Part shown: positions 45,095-53,340 of the stretch, in pieces | How the letters are laid out: each line of letters begins with the position of its first letter | Position numbering within the stretch: position 1 is the first letter of the stretch | Origin: CAYVAP01 sp964343195 | Lineage (GTDB): Bacteria; Bacteroidota; Bacteroidia; J057 | Reading direction: 5' to 3' | Assembly (NCBI GenBank): GCA_964343195.1 | Contig: CAYFIR010000013.1 | Coordinates: forward strand, 1-64,000 | Length of the DNA: 64,000 nt | Notes under the pieces: generated by a model | Told to the model about the DNA's origin: nothing | The model's database searches: none | What the model saw: the letters and a program-made list of their open reading frames with translations, nothing else | Translations under genes and position numbers: made by a program

Positions 45095-45547
45095 ATGAGT
45101 ATTCCAATTAAAGACGTAGTAGCTATTACCGGAGCCCCCGGACTTTATCAGGTAGTAAAAGCTGATGATAAAGCAATTGTGGTTGAATCCATCGACGCAC
45201 AACGAAAGCGCCAGATGATTAAGGGCAATATGATGGTATCCAAGCTAGTGGATATCAGCATTTATACCACTCAGGACAGCGAGCCTCTACAAACCATCCT
45301 GCAAAATATCCACGCCAAGTATGGCAAGGAGCTACCTGTGACAAAAAAGAGCTCAGGAAAAGCGCTACTGGAATTTCTTGAAAGCGTACTTCCTGACTAT
45401 GATGAAGAGCGTGTCTATGCTTCTAACGTAAAGAAGCTGGTTGCATGGTATAAAATTCTCATGGAATATGAGGTAGATCTGAGCAGTGAGGAAGAAGATG
45501 GCACTGAATCGTCGGAGGAAGACAAAACTTCTGAAAGCGAAGAGTAG
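45095..45547 (+). CDS. DUF5606 domain protein
   Basis: 150-aa conserved Bacteroidota protein. The N-terminal domain (VAITGAPGLYQVVKADDKAIV and then EDISIYT-like strands) is the DUF5606 core; a helical section follows (ALLEFLESVLPDYDEERVYASNVKKLVAWY), and the tail is very acidic (runs of Ser/Glu). An earlier ATG at 44981 would add 38 residues, but the family begins close to MSIPIKDVV, so 45095 is chosen. Function is not known. It is divergent from lon, with which it may share regulation. Confidence 0.88.
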   Translation: MSIPIKDVVAITGAPGLYQVVKADDKAIVVESIDAQRKRQMIKGNMMVSKLVDISIYTTQDSEPLQTILQNIHAKYGKELPVTKKSSGKALLEFLESVLPDYDEERVYASNVKKLVAWYKILMEYEVDLSSEEEDGTESSEEDKTSESEE

Positions 45548-45676
45548 TTAATCAATGGAGAACTGATCTAAGGGATACACATATAGTAGGAATAAAGGCT
45601 ATGTCCTGAGGCATAATATGCCCTGCCTTCCTCCCATTCCAGGATAACGTTTCTCCTGACCTCAACTCAAATCAAC

Positions 45677-46825
45677 TTGGATACAGACACCCTGCTCCCA
45701 AATGTAATTTCAGTTGTTCCCGTAGATTCACCTCTTCGGGAGCAACAGTTTGTGCAATTCCCCTACGACCTGTTTGCAGAAGACAAGCGATGGATCCCGC
45801 CTTTTTTCTCAGGTGAATTCCGGGCATTGTCGGGAGAACACAATCCTTCTGCTGCCCACAGCCAGATTGGGAGATGGCTGGCTTTGAAGGGTGAAAAGGT
45901 CTGTGGTCGCATCCAGGTGCAGATCAATCAGCGTGAGTCCGACAAAATCGGAGAAATCCATGCCCGCTTCAATCGGCTGGACCTGATTGACGATGAAGAG
46001 ATTGCCAGACAACTGCTTGAACAGGCAGAAGCCTGGGCGCGGGAACGGGGTGCAATCCAGATGAAAGGCCCTCATGGATTCACCAATCTGGATGAATCCG
46101 GGATGCTAGTGGATGGCTTCGAGGCAGATACTACCTTTGCCACCCTGTACAATCCTCCGTATTACCCCAGACTCCTGGAAAAATACGGTTACTCCAAGAG
46201 AATGGATTGGCTGGAGAGGCGTTTTGACCTGCCTGCCAGCCTGCCTCCCAAGATCGAAAGAGCTGCCACCCTGATTAACAGACGCTACGGCCTTCAGACC
46301 CTTCCCTTAAAGCGCCGACGAGATTTACTCAGGCTTGCCCCCGATGTAATGGAGCTTTTTCTGGAAAGTTACCAGGAACTGGAAGGCTTTGTTCCACTTT
46401 CAGAGGGCGAAGTAGAACAGTACATCCAGCGATACATCTCATTTCTTAGGCCCGACTTTGTACGGGTCGTTGTCAACCGGAATGGGGAACTGGTGGGATT
46501 TGGGCTCACGACTCCAGATCTGGGAGATGCCTTCCGCAAAGCAAAGGGAAAGCTGTGGCCATGGGGGTGGTATCACCTGCTGCGGGGAATGCGCAAAAAC
46601 CCTACCGCCACACTCATCCTGATCGGGGTTGCCCCCAAATGGCGCAACAAGGGCGTACATGGCCTGATATTCAGAGAGGTATATGAAGCCTTTCGCCGAA
46701 ATGGCATTCACCACATCCGGGTGCACCCCATGCTAGAGGATAACCGTGCCGTCCATGCCCTGTTTCAGGATTATGGGGCGCAGGTTTTTAGACGGAGAAG
46801 GATATATTATAAGGAATTGGCGTGA
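45677..46825 (+). CDS. GNAT-type N-acetyltransferase, 382 aa
   Basis: Cytosolic acetyltransferase of a long GNAT-like family found in Bacteroidota. The N-terminal region has FPYDLFAEDKRWIPPFF and RIQVQINQ; a middle segment is MKGPHGFTNLDESGMLVDGF; the C-terminal acetyl-CoA-binding part is LILIGVAPKWRNKGVHGLIF followed by PMLEDNRAVHALFQDYGA. The only plausible start is a TTG at 45677, because the next in-frame ATG lies well inside the conserved region. Substrate unknown. Confidence 0.82.
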   Translation: MDTDTLLPNVISVVPVDSPLREQQFVQFPYDLFAEDKRWIPPFFSGEFRALSGEHNPSAAHSQIGRWLALKGEKVCGRIQVQINQRESDKIGEIHARFNRLDLIDDEEIARQLLEQAEAWARERGAIQMKGPHGFTNLDESGMLVDGFEADTTFATLYNPPYYPRLLEKYGYSKRMDWLERRFDLPASLPPKIERAATLINRRYGLQTLPLKRRRDLLRLAPDVMELFLESYQELEGFVPLSEGEVEQYIQRYISFLRPDFVRVVVNRNGELVGFGLTTPDLGDAFRKAKGKLWPWGWYHLLRGMRKNPTATLILIGVAPKWRNKGVHGLIFREVYEAFRRNGIHHIRVHPMLEDNRAVHALFQDYGAQVFRRRRIYYKELA

Positions 46826-47085
46826 GTCGTCTTGAAAAGAACGCCTTTTGGTCATATGTTTAGTCGCGTTCAAAAAATAAGTTGACCTTATTCGCTTGAT
46901 CTCTCGCCCTATCTACCGATAAATCGGCATCCATGATCCGCGTCAGAAAACCCTCACCTGGTTCGCCAGGATAGGACTTTCTTTCCTGATCCAGAACGAG
47001 ATCTCTAACCGAATGGGGGAAGTTGTTTTTCTCGCGTTACAAAGCTGATTCGTGCTCACTTTCTGTTACCATAACCACCCAGCAA

Positions 47086-47553
47086 ATGGTTAGCAATTCG
47101 AAGTCAAATATTTTTGTGATCGGTGACCTGGGCGTCACCCAGCCCCAGCTTTCACAAATCATGCAGGACCTTGGATTCGGGCCCTCCACACAATACTTTT
47201 CTGAGGGAAAGGAAATAGTCGAAAAAATGGTCGTTGATGGTACCCACCGTTCCAATCAACTGCCCGATGTGATCTTGCTGGATTTTGATTTGAAAAAGGA
47301 CGGAAGCCAGTCCTGGCTACCCAACATCAAGTCTCACACTTCCATTAGTGCCGTTCCGATCATAGTGTTTGCCTCACCCGAAGATGAGGATCAAAGTGGC
47401 ATCTGCTATGCTGAAGGAGCGGGTGGCTTTCTGACAAAAACATCCGATCCTACCATCCTGAAGGGTCAAATTGAGGGAGTGCTGAACTTCTGGCTTCAAT
47501 CCTCCGTGAAGCGTAGCGGATTTAACCGTGGCTACTGGCAAAGGCCCCAATAA
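47086..47553 (+). CDS. stand-alone receiver-domain protein, degenerate acidic pocket
   Basis: 155-aa CheY/Rcp1-like receiver protein without an output domain. The phospho-acceptor is in VILLDFDLKKD; the Ser switch is in IIVFASPED and the Lys in GGFLTKTSD. The first acidic residue pair normally seen at the N-terminus is reduced to IGDL, so phosphorylation may be weakened. The ATG at 47086 is preferred over upstream in-frame starts because the first beta strand follows at once. The gene ends 5 bases before a Ser/Thr kinase, so the pair is probably one operon, linking two-component and Ser/Thr signalling. Confidence 0.8.
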   Translation: MVSNSKSNIFVIGDLGVTQPQLSQIMQDLGFGPSTQYFSEGKEIVEKMVVDGTHRSNQLPDVILLDFDLKKDGSQSWLPNIKSHTSISAVPIIVFASPEDEDQSGICYAEGAGGFLTKTSDPTILKGQIEGVLNFWLQSSVKRSGFNRGYWQRPQ

Positions 47554-47558
47554 TTTCT

Positions 47559-50270
47559 ATGGCAAAAACACATTCCTGGGACCGAATAAACGAGCTGTTT
47601 GAACAAGCAGTTTCTCTACCAGCATCAGAGCAGAATGATCTGTTAAAAGAAACCGAAGAGAAGGAACCTGGCATTGCCCGGGAGGTAAGAGAATTGCTAA
47701 AAAGCTTTGGGGATGCTACCGGATTTTTCGATGGGATGGAAGGTGAAATTGGAGATGCCTTGCACCAAATGGTTGAAGATCCCCTGCTCCGGGGAACCGA
47801 AATCGGAGACTATACCATTGCTGAGCGGATAGGCAGTGGGGGAATGTCGGTCATTTACCGTGCAGAACGACATGATCGGGAATTCCACCAAAGTGTCGCA
47901 ATCAAGGTTCTGAAAAAAGGACTCGATACCGATGACATTTTACGGAGATTTCGTTCTGAAAAGCAGATACTAGCCCGGCTCACCCACCCCGCTATCGCCC
48001 AGATATTTGATGGAGGAGCGACTGATGCGGGGACCCCATACTTCGTCATGGAGTTCATTCAGGGGCTGCCATTTGATCGGTACTTACAGGAAAACCAGCT
48101 GTCACTGGCTGAGAAAATCAGCCTCTTTCTCAAAATCTGCAAACCGATTCAGCACGCCCATCGAAACCTGGTGGTTCACCGGGATTTAAAGCCCTCCAAT
48201 ATTCTGATTACGCAGGAAGGGAATGTGAAGCTGCTGGATTTTGGTATAGCGAAACTCCTGACAGGGGACCAGGAAGCCTATACTGCATATCATACCCAGG
48301 CAGGTCAACAGTTGCTGACTCCTGAATACGCCGCTCCAGAGCAGATGGCAGACGGAGCGATCACGACCTCGACTGATGTTTATCAGCTAGGACTGATCCT
48401 GTATGAGATGCTGACGGAGCATCGTCCTTTTGATTTTTCGGAAAAATCGCCGAGCGAGCGAAGCCAGATCATCCAGCAGGAAGCCCCGGTGGCTCCCAGT
48501 CAGCGACATTCCGACAAACGCATCGGTCGGCTCCTAAGTGGCGACCTGGACACCATTGTGCTCAAAGCCCTTCGCAAGGAGCCCGAGCGACGCTATGCTT
48601 CAGTGGAACAGCTCACTCAGGACCTGGAATCCTACCTCGAAGGCAAGCCCATCCGCGCCCGGAAAGATACCTGGGGCTATCGCCTGGGCAAATACTATCA
48701 GCGAAATCGTGTGCCGGTCATCCTGGCGGTCATCGCGACTCTTCTGCTAACCAGCCTCTCGATAATTTACACCATCAGACTCGCCCAGGAACGGGATTTG
48801 GCGCAGCAGGAACGCAACAAGGCACAACAAACTGCCGAGTTCATGCAGGGGCTATTTTACCAAACTTCGGAGCTGACGGTACGGGGAGAAGAAGTAACCC
48901 CGGAGAAGTTGCTCAAGTTGGGAGTGGAAAAGCTGGACACCATGTCGGTAGATCCTTCTACCCTGGCTTATCTATACCAGGCAGTTGGGTTGACCTATAT
49001 GGGCATGGGGCTCGAAGAATACGCAGAAAAACCTCTATTAAAAGCATTTGCCCTCAGACCCGAAGAAGACAAAGCTGGACAGGCAGAAGCTGATGCCTAT
49101 CTCACCCTGGGAACTATTTATTACAGCCGTGGGTTGAATCGCGAGGCGGATTCCCTGCTTCAGATTTCCCTTGCCATCAACAATACCCTAGCCCAACCGG
49201 AGTACAGTTCCATGATCAACCTGCTGGTCAGCCTTTCTGAACTGGCCATCAACCGCGAAGAATACGAAAAGGCCCAGGGATATGCTGACAGAGCCCAGGA
49301 GTTGGCCCTGGGGAGACAGGACACCAATTCCGAGTTTTACGCCAATGTGCTGTTTGCACAGGGGTACTGCCACCTGGTTCAGGAACATTATCCCCAGGCA
49401 GAACAGTCCATGGGAGAAATGCGGAGCCTGGCCCTTCGCCTTAGCGGAGGCAACCCCAGTCCCCTGCTGGCGGGTGCCTGTCACAATTTAGCTGAGGTGC
49501 TGGTCAGACAGGGCAAGCTACAGGAAGCCCGGGAAATGGAGGAAGAAGGGGTCCACGCATACCGGACTTCCATCCAGGCACCCAGTACCTACTTCCTGGA
49601 TATGCTCAAAACCCTGGGAACCATCACCTTTCAATTAAAAGAATACGAAACCTCCCTGGCTGTTCAGCAGGAAGTCAGGGAAATATCGCAGATTCTCTAT
49701 GGCGACGACGAGCAGATGCCCCCGGCTTATGCCTCTACCCTACTCGACCTGTCCGAGCTATACCGGACTTTAGGTCAGATGGACTCATCTGTCAGTGCTG
49801 GATATGAAGCCCTCTCCATCGAAAAACGCCAGTTGCCTGCGGATGATCCAGAAATAGGGATCACCCACCTAAGCCTTGCGAGAACTCATATGGAAATGAT
49901 GGAATTGACACGGGCACAGCAGCACCTTGATACAGCCATAAGCATCCTGAACCTGCTACCAGCAGGGCATTCCCGCCAATTGCAGGCCCAAATCGCCCAG
50001 GGGGAACTGTTTCGGGAAGCAGGGGACTACAAGCGATCCATCGAGCTCCTCCTTGCAACTTCGGACCAGTATAAAAACCAGGCAAAAATTGATAGGGCAG
50101 CGCTGGCTACCAGCCTTATACAGTTGGCGGATAGCTATGCCGGGAATGGAGAAAAAGAAAAAGCCCAGGCCACCCTACAGGAGGCCCGGACTTATCTTAC
50201 AGATGATCCATCAGAACTACACGAGCTGATGGTTAGGGATATCAACCAGCAGCTTGACGCTCTTGATTGA
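47559..50270 (+). CDS. membrane Ser/Thr protein kinase with TPR repeats
   Basis: 903-aa PknB/Hanks-type kinase. A short N-terminal helical region of about 80 residues precedes the kinase domain, with P-loop GSGGMSVIY near residue 92, VAIKVL, catalytic loop HRDLKPSN near 206 and DFG near 227, then a PEYAAPEQ-type activation end. A transmembrane helix follows at about 385-407, and the remaining 490 residues are TPRs that would lie in the periplasm. All catalytic residues appear intact. This kinase-TM-TPR architecture is frequent in Bacteroidota and Planctomycetota; substrate and signal are unknown. It shares an operon with the receiver protein, and its end overlaps galE by 29 bp. Confidence 0.93.
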   Translation: MAKTHSWDRINELFEQAVSLPASEQNDLLKETEEKEPGIAREVRELLKSFGDATGFFDGMEGEIGDALHQMVEDPLLRGTEIGDYTIAERIGSGGMSVIYRAERHDREFHQSVAIKVLKKGLDTDDILRRFRSEKQILARLTHPAIAQIFDGGATDAGTPYFVMEFIQGLPFDRYLQENQLSLAEKISLFLKICKPIQHAHRNLVVHRDLKPSNILITQEGNVKLLDFGIAKLLTGDQEAYTAYHTQAGQQLLTPEYAAPEQMADGAITTSTDVYQLGLILYEMLTEHRPFDFSEKSPSERSQIIQQEAPVAPSQRHSDKRIGRLLSGDLDTIVLKALRKEPERRYASVEQLTQDLESYLEGKPIRARKDTWGYRLGKYYQRNRVPVILAVIATLLLTSLSIIYTIRLAQERDLAQQERNKAQQTAEFMQGLFYQTSELTVRGEEVTPEKLLKLGVEKLDTMSVDPSTLAYLYQAVGLTYMGMGLEEYAEKPLLKAFALRPEEDKAGQAEADAYLTLGTIYYSRGLNREADSLLQISLAINNTLAQPEYSSMINLLVSLSELAINREEYEKAQGYADRAQELALGRQDTNSEFYANVLFAQGYCHLVQEHYPQAEQSMGEMRSLALRLSGGNPSPLLAGACHNLAEVLVRQGKLQEAREMEEEGVHAYRTSIQAPSTYFLDMLKTLGTITFQLKEYETSLAVQQEVREISQILYGDDEQMPPAYASTLLDLSELYRTLGQMDSSVSAGYEALSIEKRQLPADDPEIGITHLSLARTHMEMMELTRAQQHLDTAISILNLLPAGHSRQLQAQIAQGELFREAGDYKRSIELLLATSDQYKNQAKIDRAALATSLIQLADSYAGNGEKEKAQATLQEARTYLTDDPSELHELMVRDINQQLDALD

Positions 50271-51282
50271 TGTGCTGTTCCCACTGCCATGCAGATGCCA
50301 TCATGGTATCAATGTCTCGCTCGGCTACCCAGCCCAGTTTTTCTTCAGCGAGTGAGCTGTCAGAGTATATGGCGACTACGTCTCCGGCACGGCGGTCACC
50401 AATCACGTAGTTGAGGTCCACACCAGCGGCTTTCTCAAAGGCGTTGATTGCCTCCAGTACTGTGACTCCCTTTCCTGCTCCGAGGTTAAAACGCTCATAC
50501 TGAGCCTCATTCTTGCCTTCTACCAGATAGTCAAATGCCTTGAGGTGGGCAATGGCGATGTCAGTAACATGGATATAATCGCGAATACAGGTCCCGTCAC
50601 GGGTTGGATAATCCCCTCCAAATACCGTCATCTGCGGGATAATGCCCACGGCTGTACGGGTGATAACTGGCACGAGGTTGTTGGGCTTATTGATGGGGTC
50701 TTCGCCATTCAGGCCGGACTCGTGTGCCCCTACGGGATTGAAATATCGCAGTGCGATGCAGTTTACCTTTTCGCTCATACGCACAAAGTCCTGTATGATG
50801 CGCTCCCCTTCCAGTTTGGTCTCGGCATATGGGGATTCAGTCACAGAGGTTGGCGTTTCTTCTGTTACTGGCAGGTCGTCGATATTGCCATATACTGAGC
50901 AGGATGAGGAGAAGATGAAGTTTTTTACTCCAAAGTCCTCACAGCACTCCAGCATGTGTAGCAGGGAAAGGAAATTGTTTCGGTAGTAGCGCAGTGGCTG
51001 CTCCACCGATTCCCCAACTGCCTTGAGAGCAGCAAAGTGGATGACGCCCTCAATATCCGGGTTTGCCTCAAAGACTTCACGCACCGCATCCCGATCGCAC
51101 AGATCTATTGAGAGGTTCACAAACTCCTTACCTGTAATTTCTTCCACACGCTTAACGGTATTCAGAGAAGAATTGATCTGGTTATCGATTGAGATCAGGT
51201 CATAACGCCCCTGATTCAGAATTTCAATGGCGGTGTGTGAGCCAATATATCCAGTACCTCCGGTGATCAGAATTTTGCTCAT
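50242..51282 (-). CDS. galE: UDP-glucose 4-epimerase
   Basis: 346-aa extended short-chain dehydrogenase that interconverts UDP-glucose and UDP-galactose, with NAD bound at GGTGYIGSHTAIEI. The catalytic Tyr-Lys pair is in SPYAETKLEGE, preceded by the Ser-containing FSSSCSVYG, and ALRYFNPVGAH and RDYIHVTDIA are classical GalE motifs. Length is normal. It provides sugar nucleotides for surface glycans and follows two glycosyltransferases, with a 121-bp gap before it on the same strand. Its C-terminal coding end overlaps the convergent kinase gene. Confidence 0.96.
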   Translation of the reverse strand: MSKILITGGTGYIGSHTAIEILNQGRYDLISIDNQINSSLNTVKRVEEITGKEFVNLSIDLCDRDAVREVFEANPDIEGVIHFAALKAVGESVEQPLRYYRNNFLSLLHMLECCEDFGVKNFIFSSSCSVYGNIDDLPVTEETPTSVTESPYAETKLEGERIIQDFVRMSEKVNCIALRYFNPVGAHESGLNGEDPINKPNNLVPVITRTAVGIIPQMTVFGGDYPTRDGTCIRDYIHVTDIAIAHLKAFDYLVEGKNEAQYERFNLGAGKGVTVLEAINAFEKAAGVDLNYVIGDRRAGDVVAIYSDSSLAEEKLGWVAERDIDTMMASAWQWEQHINQERQAAG

Positions 51283-51403
51283 GGATCAGATTTTGAATTT
51301 CAGTATCATTGAGTGAGTATACGAGAAGGAGAGCGAAATATAAGCCAAATCAGCCTCCCAAAAGCATTTTGTCAGCGAATTAGCCAAACCATTAAATGAT
51401 TGG

Positions 51404-52159
51404 TCAGGCTGGCCTTTTCAGTAGCTGAAAGACCTTGGTGAAGTATTTGGAATACAGCAGGGGCAGGTTGCTGGGGATTCCATTCTTTCTGAGAGAACGA
51501 AGCATTTCCTGGTTGATTTTGGTGGTGCTTTTGAATCCCTGCGTGCTGCTGCCTCCCGTACGCATCTTGACCAGTATTTCCGGGATATGCTTGTAGGTTA
51601 CTTCATGGTGATGGAACCAGCGCACCATTAGATCAAAATCGGCGCAGATGTTAAAGTGGGTGTCGAAGTCTCCGTATTCATCATAAAGCTTTCTTCTGGC
51701 AAAGAAAGTAGGATGAGGAGGCATAAGCCCCCTGCGCATCTTTTGTGGGTGAAACCCTTTACCGGGAAAGTAACGCACTACTTTCTCGGCATCGTATTCT
51801 TCCACATAAACCAGATCTCCAAACACCGTATCCAGGTTTTCGTCCTCAAACTCGTGCATCACCCGGCGCAGTACATTCTCCGAAGCATAAAAATCATCGG
51901 CATTTAGCAGCCCAATTACCTCCCCTTCTGCCAGAGCGACACCTTTATTCATCGCATCATAAAGGCCTTTGTCAGGCTCTGAAACAAATACATCCACAGC
52001 ATCGCCATAGGATTTTACGATATCCTGCGTCCCATCCGTCGAATTCCCATCTATGATGATGTATTGCAGATCCGGGTAATTCTGCTCGAGAATCGAGTCA
52101 ATACAGGTACGGATATGGCTGGCCGCATTGTAGGTAACGGTAATGAGCGAGAGTTTCAT
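51404..52159 (-). CDS. glycosyltransferase family 2
   Basis: 251-aa GT-A fold glycosyltransferase. N-terminal SLITVTYNAASHIRTCIDSI, the DGNSTDGTQDIV motif, DKGLYDAMNKGV, and the DxD-like LNADDFY are as in WcaA/WbyL-type transferases that add sugars to exopolysaccharide or O-antigen intermediates at the cytoplasmic membrane. Acceptor and donor unknown. It lies 26 bp after the GT4 gene. Confidence 0.93.
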   Translation of the reverse strand: MKLSLITVTYNAASHIRTCIDSILEQNYPDLQYIIIDGNSTDGTQDIVKSYGDAVDVFVSEPDKGLYDAMNKGVALAEGEVIGLLNADDFYASENVLRRVMHEFEDENLDTVFGDLVYVEEYDAEKVVRYFPGKGFHPQKMRRGLMPPHPTFFARRKLYDEYGDFDTHFNICADFDLMVRWFHHHEVTYKHIPEILVKMRTGGSSTQGFKSTTKINQEMLRSLRKNGIPSNLPLLYSKYFTKVFQLLKRPA

Positions 52160-52185
52160 GGGAATGAATTTAGGTTAGCTTCAAT

Positions 52186-53340
52186 TTAGGAGATGAAAAG
52201 ATCTTCCGCCTGTTCAACCAGCAAGGGATCAGCATTATAATCCCTGGCAAATTGCCAGGCAGACCGGGACCATAGTTCGTATTGATTCTGGTCCATATCA
52301 ATTGCTTGTTGGACAGCCCCTAGCCAGAATGCCTTATCTTCCAGGGGAATAGCCCAACCTATTTGTTTATTTTCCAGGTCCAGCCAGGGAGTCTGGTCAC
52401 TGATAATTACCGGGAGACCACTGAGAAAAGCTTCAAAGATGGAGTGGCCAAAATTTTCTCCATGGGTGGGTAGCACTGAAAAATGGTAGCCACCCATCAG
52501 GGAATGTAGCTCTTTTGGGGGCCTCCCTCCCTTGAATTCGACCTCGATATGTTCAGGAAAGCCACTCACCATCTCTTCAAGGTTGGCTACATAGCCCTCA
52601 TCCTCCCTGGGTCCGTAGATGTCAAACACAACCGTTCCATTTACCCTTGGCAAAAGCTCCAGTAGGTGTTCCAGGTTCTTCTTGGGGTGGACACGTGAGG
52701 TGAAAATGAACCTGACTTCTCCAGGCTTTTTCTCCCGAGTGCAGAACTGCTCCTGAGTCTGCTTTGGCAGGTTCCCCACTGTCCTGACACTCGTCCTGAC
52801 TCCGAATTGAGCTTTGATATCCCGGGACTCCTGCTCATCTGTAGCCTGAAATTTCACTCCTTTCATGAGGCCGAGCCCTTTCATAATAGCCAATACCAGC
52901 CTCTTTTTCAAACTACTGTACCTCAGAGCTCCCGCGTGAAGCATTCCCCTCGGAGCGAGCACAATTCCCGATTTCGGCCTTCTGAGCTTTTGCCAGATAA
53001 GGGGAAAAAGGGTAAAAGCCGGAGAAAACATGCTTTGCAGGTAGAGGTAATCAAAACCTCCCTTGTCAAGCAGGGAAAAAACTTCCCCCCGTGAAGGACT
53101 GGCTTTATCGAAATAAAACACCTCCAGACCTTCCTCTATTGATGTCCACTGATTGAGGGGCAGGTCAGGATAGGGCTCATCAGATCCATGGTCAAATGCG
53201 GTGGTTACCACCTTTATTTCAAACCGGTTCTTTAAAGCCATGCCAAAATTAAGTACCGACTGTATCGGTCCACCAGCCTGATAACCAGGCACAAACCAGT
53301 CAACCAGTATCCATATCCTAATCTTTTGGTCGTCAGACAT
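52186..53340 (-). CDS. glycosyltransferase family 4 (GT-B)
   Basis: 384-aa GT4-like protein. The N-terminal WFVPGYQAGGPIQSVLNF, LAPRGMLHAGALRYSSLKK, and the C-terminal nucleotide-sugar-binding region (FTSRVHPKKNLEHLLEL, then FGHSIFEAFLSGLPVIISD) mark the GT-B fold. The E-x7-E motif appears as FEAFLSGLP-type sequence. The gene start overlaps asnB by 8 bases, so translation is probably coupled. Role in surface polysaccharide assembly is inferred from context. Confidence 0.93.
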   Translation of the reverse strand: MSDDQKIRIWILVDWFVPGYQAGGPIQSVLNFGMALKNRFEIKVVTTAFDHGSDEPYPDLPLNQWTSIEEGLEVFYFDKASPSRGEVFSLLDKGGFDYLYLQSMFSPAFTLFPLIWQKLRRPKSGIVLAPRGMLHAGALRYSSLKKRLVLAIMKGLGLMKGVKFQATDEQESRDIKAQFGVRTSVRTVGNLPKQTQEQFCTREKKPGEVRFIFTSRVHPKKNLEHLLELLPRVNGTVVFDIYGPREDEGYVANLEEMVSGFPEHIEVEFKGGRPPKELHSLMGGYHFSVLPTHGENFGHSIFEAFLSGLPVIISDQTPWLDLENKQIGWAIPLEDKAFWLGAVQQAIDMDQNQYELWSRSAWQFARDYNADPLLVEQAEDLFIS

